Program-made: the position numbers and the translations under genes
Notes under the pieces: model-generated
What the model was told of the DNA's origin: nothing
The model's input: the letters and a program-made list of their open reading frames with translations, nothing else
Database searches by the model: none
From: JAUXFS01 sp050329575
GTDB lineage: Bacteria; Pseudomonadota; Alphaproteobacteria; Rhodospirillales; Defluviicoccaceae
Assembly: GCA_050329575.1 (NCBI GenBank)
Contig: JBHJOP010000034.1
Location: forward strand, 1-21,085
Direction: 5' to 3'
DNA length: 21,085 nucleotides
Shown: piece by piece, positions 14,201 through 21,085 of the stretch
How the letters are laid out: each line of letters begins with the position of its first letter
How positions within the stretch are numbered: position 1 is the first letter of the stretch

Positions 14201-16537
14201 ATGTACACGATCACCCGTCGCGAAGCCTTTTCCGAAACCACCTTCCTGTGGGAGGTCGAGGCGCCGGACGTCGCGCGGTCGGCCGAGCCGGGTCATTTCG
14301 TGATGCTGCGGCTGCACGAAGGCAGCGAACGGATCCCGCTGACGGTCGCCGATTTCGACCGCGAGCGGGGCACGGTGACGCTGGTGATCCAGGCGCTCGG
14401 CAAGACCACCGTCGAGATGCGGGATCGCTATCGGGCCGGGGACACGGTTCTCGACTTCGTCGGTCCGCTGGGCCTGCCGCAGCACGTGGAGAAGGTCGGC
14501 CACGTGGTACTGGTCGGCGGTGGCCTCGGTGTCGCGCCGGTGTTCCCGCAGCTGCGCGCCTTCCACGAGGCCGGCAACCGCACCACCGGCATCATCGGCT
14601 TCCGCAGCCGGGCGCTGGTGTTCTGGGCCGACCGCTTCCAGAGCCATGCCGACGACCTCGTCGTCTGCACCGACGACGGCAGCTTCGGCCGTCCCGGTCT
14701 GGTGACCGGCGCGCTGCGGAGCGTGCTGGAGGCCGATCCGCCCGACCTGGTGATCGCCATCGGGCCGCTGCCGATGATGCAGGCCTGCGTCGAGACCACC
14801 CGCCCGTTCGGCGTCAGGACCATGGTGTCGCTCAACGCGATCATGGTCGACGGCACCGGCATGTGCGGCTCCTGCCGCGTCAGCGTCGACGGCGAGGTGC
14901 GGTTCGCCTGCGTCGACGGTCCCGACTTCGATGGCCACCGGGTCGATTTCGGGGAGCTGATCGCCCGTCAGAAGCGGTTCAAGAGCCAGGAGGCGAAGGC
15001 GAACGCCGACTACGCCCACGTCTGCAACCTGGAGAAGACCCTGTTCGAGGACGAGAAGCGCGGCTACAAGAAGCTGACGGCGCTGCGGCCGACCCAGATC
15101 GCGATGCCGGAGCGCGACGCCGCCGAGCGGGCCCGCAATTTCAAGGAGGTCAACCTCGGCTACGGCCTCGAGGACGCCCTCGAGGAGGCGGAGCGCTGCA
15201 TCCAGTGCAAGAAGCCGACCTGCATCGCCGGCTGCCCGGTCGCCATCGACATCCCCCGCTTCATCCGCCACCTGCTGGTGCGCGATCTCGACGGCGCCCT
15301 CGCGGTGATCAACGAGTCCAATCTGTTTCCGTCGATCTGCGGCCGCGTCTGCCCGCAGGAGACCCAGTGCGAGAGCCAGTGCGTGATCGGCCGCAAGATG
15401 GAGCCGGTGGCGATCGGCCGCCTGGAGCGGTTCGTCGGCGATCATGCCCGCGCGCCGAAGGCGGCCCCACCCCGCTCCGCCGGCGCGCTCGGCCGGGTCG
15501 CGATCGTCGGGTCCGGACCGGCCGGCCTCGCCGCCGCGGCCGACCTCGTGCGGTTCGGCGCCGACGTCACCGTGTTCGAGGCCCTGCACGTGGTCGGCGG
15601 CGTCCTGCGGTACGGCATCCCGTCGTTCCGGCTGCCCCGCGACATCATCGCCCGCGAGGTCGAGCGGCTCGGCGACCTCGGGGTCCGGTTCGAGACCAAC
15701 AAGGTCGTCGGCAAGACCTTCTCGATCCCGCAGCTCATGAACGGCAAGGGCTTCGACGCGGTGTTCATCGGCGCCGGCGCCGGGGCGCCCTCGTTCCTCG
15801 GCATTCCCGGCGAGTTCGCGGGCCAGGTCTACTCCGCCAACGAGTTCCTGACCCGGGTCAACCTGATGGGCGGCGACCGGTTCCCGTATCTCGACACGCC
15901 GATCGGCATCGGCGACAGCGTCGTGGTGATCGGCGCCGGCAACACCGCCATGGACTGCCTGCGGGTCGCCAAGCGGCTCGGCGTCGCGACCGTGCGCTGC
16001 GTCTACCGGCGGACCGAGGCGGAAGCGCCGGCCCGCGTCGAGGAACTGCGTCACGCCAGGGAGGAGGGGATCGAATTCTTCTTCCTGCATGCGCCGGTCG
16101 AAATCCGCACCGACGACGACGGCAACGTGCGCGGCATGACGGTGCAGAAGATGGCTCTCGGCGAGCCCGACGAGCGCGGCCGCCGCCGCCCGGTGCCGCT
16201 CGACGAGTTCGTCGATCTCGCCTGCGACACCGTCATCTACGCCCTCGGCACCCAGGCCAATCCGATCATCGGCCAGGCGACCCCGGACCTGGCGCGCAAC
16301 AAGTGGGGCAACATCGTCGCCGACCAGACCACCCAGGCGACCAACCTTCCGGGTGTGTTCGCCGGCGGCGACATCGTCAGCGGCGGGGCCACGGTGATCC
16401 TCGCCATGGGCGCCGGCCGGCGCGCCGCCAAGGCGATCGCCACCTATCTCGCCGACGGCGAACGGCGCTGGCCGCTGGCGCCGCAGGCCGTCGAAACCGA
16501 CACCCCGCCGCGCCCGGAAACGGCCGCGACCGCCTGA
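14201..16537 (+). CDS. Fused NfnA-NfnB-like NAD(P)H:ferredoxin oxidoreductase
   Basis: The 778-aa protein joins two enzymes that are usually separate subunits. Residues 1 to about 265 are NfnA/dihydroorotate dehydrogenase electron-transfer-like. They have an FAD barrel with R44-x-P-L-T48, an NAD domain (GGGLG, 106-110) and a [2Fe-2S] site C222/C225/C237 in VDGTGMCGSC, where D217 may be the fourth ligand. Residues about 300-778 are NfnB/GltD-like. They have two [4Fe-4S] motifs (C333/C336/C341/C345 and C380/C384/C390/C394), an FAD site GSGPAG (437-442), an NADPH site GAGNTA (578-583) and a C-terminal FAD GGD (722-724). Nfn enzymes are cytosolic and couple NADPH, NADH and ferredoxin by flavin bifurcation. 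In this nif operon it could make reduced ferredoxin for nitrogenase, which is inference. AGGAGAGG (14188-14195) supports the start. Sulfide dehydrogenase SudAB or a glutamate synthase small chain are alternative readings. Confidence 0.9.
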   Translation: MYTITRREAFSETTFLWEVEAPDVARSAEPGHFVMLRLHEGSERIPLTVADFDRERGTVTLVIQALGKTTVEMRDRYRAGDTVLDFVGPLGLPQHVEKVGHVVLVGGGLGVAPVFPQLRAFHEAGNRTTGIIGFRSRALVFWADRFQSHADDLVVCTDDGSFGRPGLVTGALRSVLEADPPDLVIAIGPLPMMQACVETTRPFGVRTMVSLNAIMVDGTGMCGSCRVSVDGEVRFACVDGPDFDGHRVDFGELIARQKRFKSQEAKANADYAHVCNLEKTLFEDEKRGYKKLTALRPTQIAMPERDAAERARNFKEVNLGYGLEDALEEAERCIQCKKPTCIAGCPVAIDIPRFIRHLLVRDLDGALAVINESNLFPSICGRVCPQETQCESQCVIGRKMEPVAIGRLERFVGDHARAPKAAPPRSAGALGRVAIVGSGPAGLAAAADLVRFGADVTVFEALHVVGGVLRYGIPSFRLPRDIIAREVERLGDLGVRFETNKVVGKTFSIPQLMNGKGFDAVFIGAGAGAPSFLGIPGEFAGQVYSANEFLTRVNLMGGDRFPYLDTPIGIGDSVVVIGAGNTAMDCLRVAKRLGVATVRCVYRRTEAEAPARVEELRHAREEGIEFFFLHAPVEIRTDDDGNVRGMTVQKMALGEPDERGRRRPVPLDEFVDLACDTVIYALGTQANPIIGQATPDLARNKWGNIVADQTTQATNLPGVFAGGDIVSGGATVILAMGAGRRAAKAIATYLADGERRWPLAPQAVETDTPPRPETAATA

Positions 16538-16552
16538 GAGGAGGCCCTGTCC

Positions 16553-17185
16553 GTGTTCTGCCCGAAATGCCATCAACCGCTCGACGGCCCGGAGGAGTAC
16601 ATCTGCTGCGGCAACGACGTGCTGCAGTGGCGGTGCCGGGACTGCGGCAAGGTCAGCGAGGGGTTCGCGTTTCCCTATGGCCTCTGTCCGTTGTGCGACG
16701 GGTCGCTCGAACCGCTGGCGCCGCGCGAGATCGGCGACGACGAAGCGCTGGGCGCGGTGCAGATCGCGTTCGAGATCGAACTCGGCGGCCGCGCCTTCTA
16801 CCGCCAGGCGGCGGCGACGGCGAAGGACAGAGGACTGCGCGAGCTGTTCGGGAAGCTCGCGGAAATGGAGGACCAGCACATCGAAACCCTGTCGCGCCGC
16901 TACCATGCGTCCCTGCCGGCGCTGCCGGAGCGCTCCGGCGTCGCGCGCGCCGCCATCTTCGCCGGCATCGACGGCCGGACCGAGGACGCGGCCGACCTGC
17001 TGCGCATCGCGATCGCCTGCGAGACCCGTGCCCGCGAGTTCTTCGAGGAGCAGAGCCGCCAGATGCCCGAAGGCTCCGTCGCCCACCAGCTCTACCGCGA
17101 GCTGGCGGCGGAAGAACACGAGCACGCGGAGCTGTTGTCGACGGAACTGGACCGTCGTGCGGAGGGCAAGACCGGCCTGCTCTGA
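16553..17185 (+). CDS. Rubrerythrin-like protein with N-terminal rubredoxin domain
   Basis: The 210-aa protein has a Cys-rich N-terminus and a ferritin-like diiron domain. C28-x2-C31-x13-C45-x2-C48 (WRCRDCGKVSEGF...LCPLC) is a rubredoxin-like Fe site. An extra set, C3/C6 (CPKC) and C18/C19, may form a zinc ribbon. The diiron ligands are probably E74 or E76, E106-x2-H109, E157 and E188-x2-H191, all in helical segments. The domain order is the reverse of classic rubrerythrin. Such proteins reduce peroxide, and sometimes O2, using NAD(P)H-derived electrons. The GTG start is 8 bases after GAGGAGG (16538-16544), and it begins 15 bases after the Nfn fusion. Sharing an operon with nif genes suggests protection of nitrogenase; this is inference. 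Confidence 0.82.
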   Translation: MFCPKCHQPLDGPEEYICCGNDVLQWRCRDCGKVSEGFAFPYGLCPLCDGSLEPLAPREIGDDEALGAVQIAFEIELGGRAFYRQAAATAKDRGLRELFGKLAEMEDQHIETLSRRYHASLPALPERSGVARAAIFAGIDGRTEDAADLLRIAIACETRAREFFEEQSRQMPEGSVAHQLYRELAAEEHEHAELLSTELDRRAEGKTGLL

Positions 17186-17196
17186 GCCCGCGCCTG

Positions 17197-17249
17197 CCCG
17201 GTTCTGTGCGACCGGGTCTGCCGCCGTCGGGGCGGGGACGGAGGCCGTC
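17197..17249 (+). terminator. Two short hairpins after the rubrerythrin-like gene (weak terminator candidate)
   Basis: CCCGGT (17197-17202) pairs with ACCGGG (17211-17216) and GACGG (17237-17241) pairs with CCGTC (17245-17249). Neither is followed by a T-run. They lie in the 130-base spacer between the last nif-linked gene and mnhE, the longest + strand gap after 10163, and could mark the end of the nif transcript. The spacer also has an A-run (17270-17275). No sigma-54, NifA or convincing sigma-70 element was seen in it. Confidence 0.3.
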
Positions 17250-17315
17250 GGCCGTGTTCGCGGAGCGGCAAAAAACCGTGGCCTTGCTCCCGATTGCCCC
17301 CTAGATTTCGCGGCG

Positions 17316-17831
17316 ATGCCTGCCTTCTCCTCTCATCGCGATGGTCTTGGGTTCCGTCTGTTCTGGCATCTGCGCGCGGCCCTGCTGTTGATGGTGCTGT
17401 GGGTCGCGCTCGCCGGGCCTGAAAGCCTGTGGGTCGGCGCCGGTTTCGCGGCGTTGGGGGTGTTGGCCGGAGCATGGCTGGTGCCGGGCGAGCCGCACGC
17501 CTGGCGGCCGCTTCGCCTGGTGGGCTTTGCCGCCTACTTCGTGCGGGAGTCGTGGAACGGTGGCGTCGATGTGGCGCGGCGCGCCTTCGATCCGGCGCTG
17601 CCGATCGCGCCCGCTCTGGTCGAGCACCGGCTGCGGCTCGCTCCCGGCATGGCGCAGACGGCGTTCGTCTGCATCTGCAGTCTGCTCCCCGGCACCCTGA
17701 GCGTCGCGGTCCACCCGGAGCGGGATCTGCTGCTGGTCCATGCGCTGTCGCCCGATGCCGCCTCGCAACTGGATGTCCTGGAAGAGCGGATCGCCTGGTT
17801 GTTCGCGGCTCCGCTGCCGCCTCAGCCATGA
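17316..17831 (+). CDS. mnhE: Mrp-type cation/proton antiporter subunit MnhE
   Basis: MnhE is a small membrane subunit of multi-subunit Na+(K+)/H+ antiporters. The 171-aa product has hydrophobic segments at about residues 22-40 and 43-57 and the family's later YFVRESWNGGVDVARRAFDP stretch. This is followed by ICSLLPGTLSVAVHPERDLLLVH, which matches the conserved SLTPGT-type soluble segment. The ATG at 17316 lacks a clear ribosome site; no other start fits the frame. The stop overlaps the mnhF start. It opens an operon in the Mbh-like order E-F-G-B-C-D. Confidence 0.9.
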   Translation: MPAFSSHRDGLGFRLFWHLRAALLLMVLWVALAGPESLWVGAGFAALGVLAGAWLVPGEPHAWRPLRLVGFAAYFVRESWNGGVDVARRAFDPALPIAPALVEHRLRLAPGMAQTAFVCICSLLPGTLSVAVHPERDLLLVHALSPDAASQLDVLEERIAWLFAAPLPPQP

Positions 17832-18103
17832 TGGAGCTGGCGCTTCCGCTTGCGGTTCTGTTCCTGCTGCTGTGTCTCGGCGCCGGCCTGTGGCAGATCG
17901 CCCGCGGTCCGACGGCTGCGGACCGCATGCTGGCGGCCCTGTTGTTCGGCAGCACCACGGTCGCCATCCTGCTGCTGCTGGCCGAGTGGATGGCGCAACC
18001 GGCGCTCCGCGACGTTGCGCTGCTGTTCGTGCTGCTGGCGGCGATCATCAGCGTCGCCTTCATCGCGTTGCCGAGCCGCGACGAGCGCGAGAGGAGGGGA
18101 TGA
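17828..18103 (+). CDS. mnhF: Mrp-type antiporter subunit MnhF
   Basis: The 91-aa membrane protein has three hydrophobic helices (about residues 3-22, 34-55 and 60-80) and the conserved RGPTAADRMLA turn after the first, as in MnhF. It starts in the ATGATG at the mnhE stop, so the first or second ATG (17828 or 17831) could be used. The stop overlaps the mnhG start. It is a structural subunit of the antiporter membrane arm. Confidence 0.92.
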   Translation: MMELALPLAVLFLLLCLGAGLWQIARGPTAADRMLAALLFGSTTVAILLLLAEWMAQPALRDVALLFVLLAAIISVAFIALPSRDERERRG

Positions 18104-18393
18104 GCGTGGTCGACGCCGTCGCCGTGGTTCTGCTGACCGCCGGGTGTGGGTTCTACCTCGCGGCGATCGTCGGCTTGCTGCGCTTTCCGGATGTGCATTG
18201 CCGGCTGCATGCCCTCACCAAGGCGGACAACCTCGGCTTGATGCTGGTCTGTGCCGCACTGGCGGTGTATGGCGGCTCGCTTCGGGTGGCCCTGCTGCTG
18301 GTTATCGTCTGGCTGTTCGCACTCGTCGCCGCTGCCATCTCGGCCCACCTGATCGCGCGCCACGCCCAGCAACAAGGTGACCAACAGCCATGA
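18100..18393 (+). CDS. mnhG: Mrp-type antiporter subunit MnhG
   Basis: The 97-aa product has three membrane helices and the MnhG signature GLLRFPDVHCRLHALTKADNLG (in residues 25-50). GAGAGGAGGGG lies just before the ATG at 18100, giving the best ribosome site in this operon. It overlaps mnhF upstream and the fused mnhB gene downstream by four bases each. Confidence 0.94.
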   Translation: MSVVDAVAVVLLTAGCGFYLAAIVGLLRFPDVHCRLHALTKADNLGLMLVCAALAVYGGSLRVALLLVIVWLFALVAAAISAHLIARHAQQQGDQQP

Positions 18394-19346
18394 CGTCTGG
18401 AGGTCTCGACGGCGCGGTCGACGCGCTGTTGGCGCTCGGCATCGTTTGGCTCGCCTGGCAGGTCGTTTCGGGCCGCACGCTGTTCCGCTCCATCGTCATG
18501 TTCGTGGTGCTCGGGCTGGTGATGGCGGTGACGTGGGCGCGATTGCGCGCCCCCGACCTGGCCCTCGCCGAGGCCGCGATCGGCGCCGGGGTGACCGGCG
18601 CGATGTTCATTCTCGCCCACCGTCGACTGCTCGCTGCGCACCCCGACAAGACGAGCCGATCCTACGGCCGGCCATCGGTCTTGGCGGCACCGCTCGCGAC
18701 GCTCAGTGCGGTCCTGGTGCTGGGGCTCGGAGTCGCGGTTCTCGACCTGCCGTCGCCGACCGCGGAGGATGGCGTGTCGGCCGGGGCCATGGTGGGGAGG
18801 CTGCTCGCCGACACCGGCGTCGACAACCCGGTGACCGGCGTTCTGCTGCTGTTTCGCGGCTATGACACCCTGCTCGAGATGGCGGTGCTGTTTGCCGCGT
18901 GGCTGGGGCTCTGCATCGTGCAGCCGCCGCCGGACCAGCCGCACAGGCGGCCGACGCCCCTGAACCCGATGCTGGAGGCGATGCAGGCGACGGCGGTCCC
19001 GAGTGCGGTCCTGGTCGGCGGCTACCTGCTCTACATCGGTTCCAAGGCGCCGGGAGGGGCCTTCCAGGCCGGTGCCGTTCTCGCCGCCGCCGGCGTTCTT
19101 CTGGTTCTGACCGGCCGGCTGCGGCCGGAGGCCGATCCTGCGTTACTGCTGCGGATCGGGGTGGTGCTGGGCCTGCTCGCCTTCTGCCTGATCGGGCTGG
19201 GGCAGATCGCATTCGATCAGCGCGCGCTGGCGTTGCCCGGATTGTGGGCGGTCTACCTGATCGAGGGAGCCATGGCGCTTTCGATCGCGCTGACGCTGAC
19301 GCTGCTGGTCCTGGGAGCCGCCGCCACCCGCCGGGGTCGGCGATGA
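18390..19346 (+). CDS. mnhB: Fused antiporter subunit: MbhD (DUF4040) + MbhE + MrpB
   Basis: The 318-aa membrane protein combines three parts. Residues 1 to about 85 are a DUF4040/MbhD domain with RAPDLALAEAAIGAGVTGAMF, which resembles the C-terminal end of MrpA. Residues about 98-180 resemble MbhE, with NPVTGVLLLFRGYDTLLE (146-163) and flanking helices. Residues about 195-318 are MrpB/MbhF, with GGYLLYIGSKAPGGAFQAGAVLA. It thus supplies the MrpA tail without the MrpA head. It starts in the ATGA after mnhG and overlaps mnhC the same way. E61 in the DUF4040 helix and R156/D159 are conserved polar residues likely to matter for ion transfer; that is inference. Confidence 0.88.
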   Translation: MTSGGLDGAVDALLALGIVWLAWQVVSGRTLFRSIVMFVVLGLVMAVTWARLRAPDLALAEAAIGAGVTGAMFILAHRRLLAAHPDKTSRSYGRPSVLAAPLATLSAVLVLGLGVAVLDLPSPTAEDGVSAGAMVGRLLADTGVDNPVTGVLLLFRGYDTLLEMAVLFAAWLGLCIVQPPPDQPHRRPTPLNPMLEAMQATAVPSAVLVGGYLLYIGSKAPGGAFQAGAVLAAAGVLLVLTGRLRPEADPALLLRIGVVLGLLAFCLIGLGQIAFDQRALALPGLWAVYLIEGAMALSIALTLTLLVLGAAATRRGRR

Positions 19347-19681
19347 CCGCATCGCAGGCCATCTATCTCGGTGCCGCGGCGGCGCTGACCGGGCTCGGCA
19401 TCTATGGCGTCGCGAGCGCCGTCCATCCGCTGCGCAAGCTCCTGGCGCTCAACGTCGCCGGAATCGCCATCTTCCTGCTGCTGATCACCCTCGGCGGGCG
19501 CGGCGGCGGCGTTCCGGACGCGGTGTCTCAGGCGATGGTGCTGACCGGGATCGTCGTCGCGGTGTCGGCGACCGGGTTCGCGCTGGCGCTGATGCTGGCG
19601 CTGCAGCGGATCACCGGCGAAACCACGCTCGACGCCGAAGGGCGGGCGCCGCACCCGGCCACGGATGCGGATGAACGTTGA
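19343..19681 (+). CDS. mnhC: Mrp-type antiporter subunit MnhC (NuoK-like)
   Basis: The 112-aa product has three hydrophobic helices. It carries the NuoK/MrpC signature NVAGIAIFLLLI, and VPDAVSQAMVLTGIVVAVSATGFALALML corresponds to the DPxxQALVLTAIVI motif. The leading D of that motif is D59. The C-terminal tail after residue 90 is polar. It starts in the ATGA at the fused mnhB stop, and its 3' end overlaps mnhD by up to 17 bases. Confidence 0.93.
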   Translation: MTASQAIYLGAAAALTGLGIYGVASAVHPLRKLLALNVAGIAIFLLLITLGGRGGGVPDAVSQAMVLTGIVVAVSATGFALALMLALQRITGETTLDAEGRAPHPATDADER

Positions 19682-21085
19682 ACTGCTCCTGGCTCCGGTG
19701 TTTCTGCCGCTTGTCGCCGCACTGCTGGCGGCCATCTGCGGTGCCGCGGCGGGCCGCTGGCTGACCCTGCTGACCAGCGTTGCGCTGCTCGCGACACTGG
19801 CGCGGCTCACCGTCGTGATCGCGAACGGGCCGCTTGAGTACGCGTTGGCGGACGTTGCGGTGCCGCTCGGTATCCGGCTCGTCCTCGACGACCTCGGCCT
19901 TCTCATGTTGTGGCTGGTCGGCATCGTCTACGCGGCGACCGGCGTCCATGCGCGGACGAGCATCGGCGCCGGCCGCGCGGCGGGACGCTTCTGGCCGGTG
20001 TGGCTGTTGATGCAGGCCGCCCTGAACGCGCTGTTCCTGTCGGCCGATCTCTTCAACATCTATGTCGTCCTCGAGATTGCCAGCCTGTGCGGCATCGCGC
20101 TGATCAGCTACGAGATGAAGGCCGAGGCGTTGCGGGCGGCGATGCGCTACTTGTTGCTGGCGTTGCTGGCGTCGCTCCTCTACCTGCTCGGCGTCGCGGT
20201 GATCTATGGGGCGACCGGGGCCCTCGATATCGCCATCGCCGGGGCCCGTCTCGACGGCGGGATCGCCACGATCGCGGCGCTGGGGCTGATCACCGGCGGT
20301 CTGCTGCTCAAATCGGCGATCTTTCCCCTGCATGGCTGGCTGCCGCCCGCCAACGGCAGCGCGCCGGCGCCCGTCAGTGCGGTGCTTTCGGCATTGCTGG
20401 TCAAGGCCTCCCTCTACCTCCTCTACAGGACCTGGTTCTGGATGCCGGTGCCGTTGGACCTCGCCGCCGCCGGGCAGCTGTTGGCGGCGCTCGGGGCCGG
20501 TGCTCTCGTCTACGGCTCGATCTTGGCGCTGCGCCAGGAGCGGCTCAAGTCCGTGGTCGCCTATTCGACCGTCGCCCAGCTCGGCTACCTGATGCTGGTG
20601 TTCGCCTTGCCCGGGGCCTGGAGCGGCACCGTCTATCACCTCCTCAGCCACGGACTCGCCAAGGCGGCGATGTTTCTGGCCGCCGGCAACATGGTGTGGG
20701 TCCTGGGCAGCGACCGCCTGGACCACCTCCCCGGCGTTGACCGCCATCTGCCGATCAGCACGCTCGCCTTCGCGCTCGCCGCGGTCAGTCTGATGGGCCT
20801 GCCGCCGAGTGGCGGCTTTCTCGCCAAGTGGATACTGCTCAGCGCCGCCTGGAACGCCGGGGCATGGGGCTGGGTCGTGTTGCTGGCGGCCGGCAGCCTG
20901 CTCGCCGCCGCCTACCTGTTCCGGGTCCTGGTCATCGCCTTTTCCCCCGCCTCGGCGCCGCAAGCGCCGCAACCACGGCGGCCGCCGCACCGGGGCATGG
21001 AGGTCTCGGCGTTGGCGCTGGCCCTGGTCGCCATCGCCGCCGGCTTCACCGCAGCGCCGGTGCTCGACCGGCTGTCGACACCGCC
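19665..21085 (+). CDS. mnhD: Mrp-type antiporter subunit MnhD (partial, NuoL/M/N family)
   Basis: The frame is open from ATG 19665 to the window edge (473 codons). It is a polytopic proton-channel subunit related to complex I NuoL/M/N. Conserved residues are E137 (NIYVVLEIASLCGIALIS), K216 (LLLKSAIFPLHGWLP), K247 (LLVKASLYLLYR), H325/H329 and K333 (YHLLSHGLAKAAMF), and K388 (GGFLAKW). These mark an ion-pumping antiporter subunit. ATG 19671 is an alternative start two codons in. The charged loop at about 428-444 (Pro/Gln/Arg rich) lies before the last visible helix. The stop is outside the window, so only a short tail is missing. Confidence 0.94.
   Translation, partial: MRMNVELLLAPVFLPLVAALLAAICGAAAGRWLTLLTSVALLATLARLTVVIANGPLEYALADVAVPLGIRLVLDDLGLLMLWLVGIVYAATGVHARTSIGAGRAAGRFWPVWLLMQAALNALFLSADLFNIYVVLEIASLCGIALISYEMKAEALRAAMRYLLLALLASLLYLLGVAVIYGATGALDIAIAGARLDGGIATIAALGLITGGLLLKSAIFPLHGWLPPANGSAPAPVSAVLSALLVKASLYLLYRTWFWMPVPLDLAAAGQLLAALGAGALVYGSILALRQERLKSVVAYSTVAQLGYLMLVFALPGAWSGTVYHLLSHGLAKAAMFLAAGNMVWVLGSDRLDHLPGVDRHLPISTLAFALAAVSLMGLPPSGGFLAKWILLSAAWNAGAWGWVVLLAAGSLLAAAYLFRVLVIAFSPASAPQAPQPRRPPHRGMEVSALALALVAIAAGFTAAPVLDRLSTP

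Noticed and set aside
17279..17297. TGGCCTTGCTCC...ATTGCC before mnhE as a sigma-54 promoter
   Set aside because: GC is not at the required 10-base distance from GG, and no TGT-N10-ACA was found upstream in the spacer.
14042..17304. Open frames of about 1020 codons on both strands across the Nfn fusion and rubrerythrin region
   Set aside because: The + strand frame with complete flavin, Fe-S and diiron motifs is the coding one. The others have no motif and extreme composition.

Overview
The window is a very GC-rich stretch from a diazotrophic proteobacterium. It is most likely an alphaproteobacterium (Rhodospirillales-like), judged from the NifH/DraT sequences and the nifENX-DUF269-fdxB-nifQ and iscA-nifUSVW gene order. 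I cannot name the species. It holds 24 genes or gene fragments, nearly all on the + strand and tightly packed, with stop/start overlaps at many junctions.

Left edge (1-1267): the 3' end of an unidentified + strand gene; draT on the - strand, which encodes the ADP-ribosyltransferase that switches off NifH; and a divergent control region. That region has one perfect NifA site (TGT-N10-ACA) about midway between a canonical sigma-54 promoter for nifH and a near-canonical sigma-54 element facing draT. An IHF-like site lies on the nifH side.

Nitrogenase block (1268-10050): nifH, nifD, nifK, nifE, nifN, nifX, a DUF269 NifX-associated gene, an fdxB-type 2x[4Fe-4S] ferredoxin and nifQ. These cover the structural proteins, the FeMo-cofactor scaffold and carrier, an electron carrier and Mo delivery. 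All the cluster and cofactor ligands I checked are present, including the NifH arginine that DraT modifies.

Second nif block (10016-17185): a complete NifA/IHF/sigma-54 promoter, with its NifA site inside the 3' end of nifQ, drives a nif-type iscA, nifU, nifS, nifV and nifW. These are followed without an obvious terminator by two less usual genes. One encodes a fused NfnA-NfnB-like flavin/Fe-S oxidoreductase (778 aa). The other encodes a rubrerythrin-like protein with its Cys-rich domain at the N-terminus and an extra Cys set. I infer that they supply low-potential electrons to, and give peroxide/oxygen protection for, nitrogenase.

Right edge (17316-21085): an Mrp-type cation/proton antiporter operon in the order mnhE-F-G-[MbhD+MbhE+MrpB fusion]-C-D. 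This matches the antiporter module of Mbh/Mbx membrane complexes rather than the classic mrpA-first operon. It runs off the window within mnhD.

The parts most worth a second look are the Nfn fusion plus rubrerythrin inside a nif operon, the Mbh-like antiporter beside it, and the symmetric draT/nifH control region. No CRISPR, tRNA, rRNA or insertion sequence was seen. nifT, nifZ, nifB, nifA and draG are not in the window.
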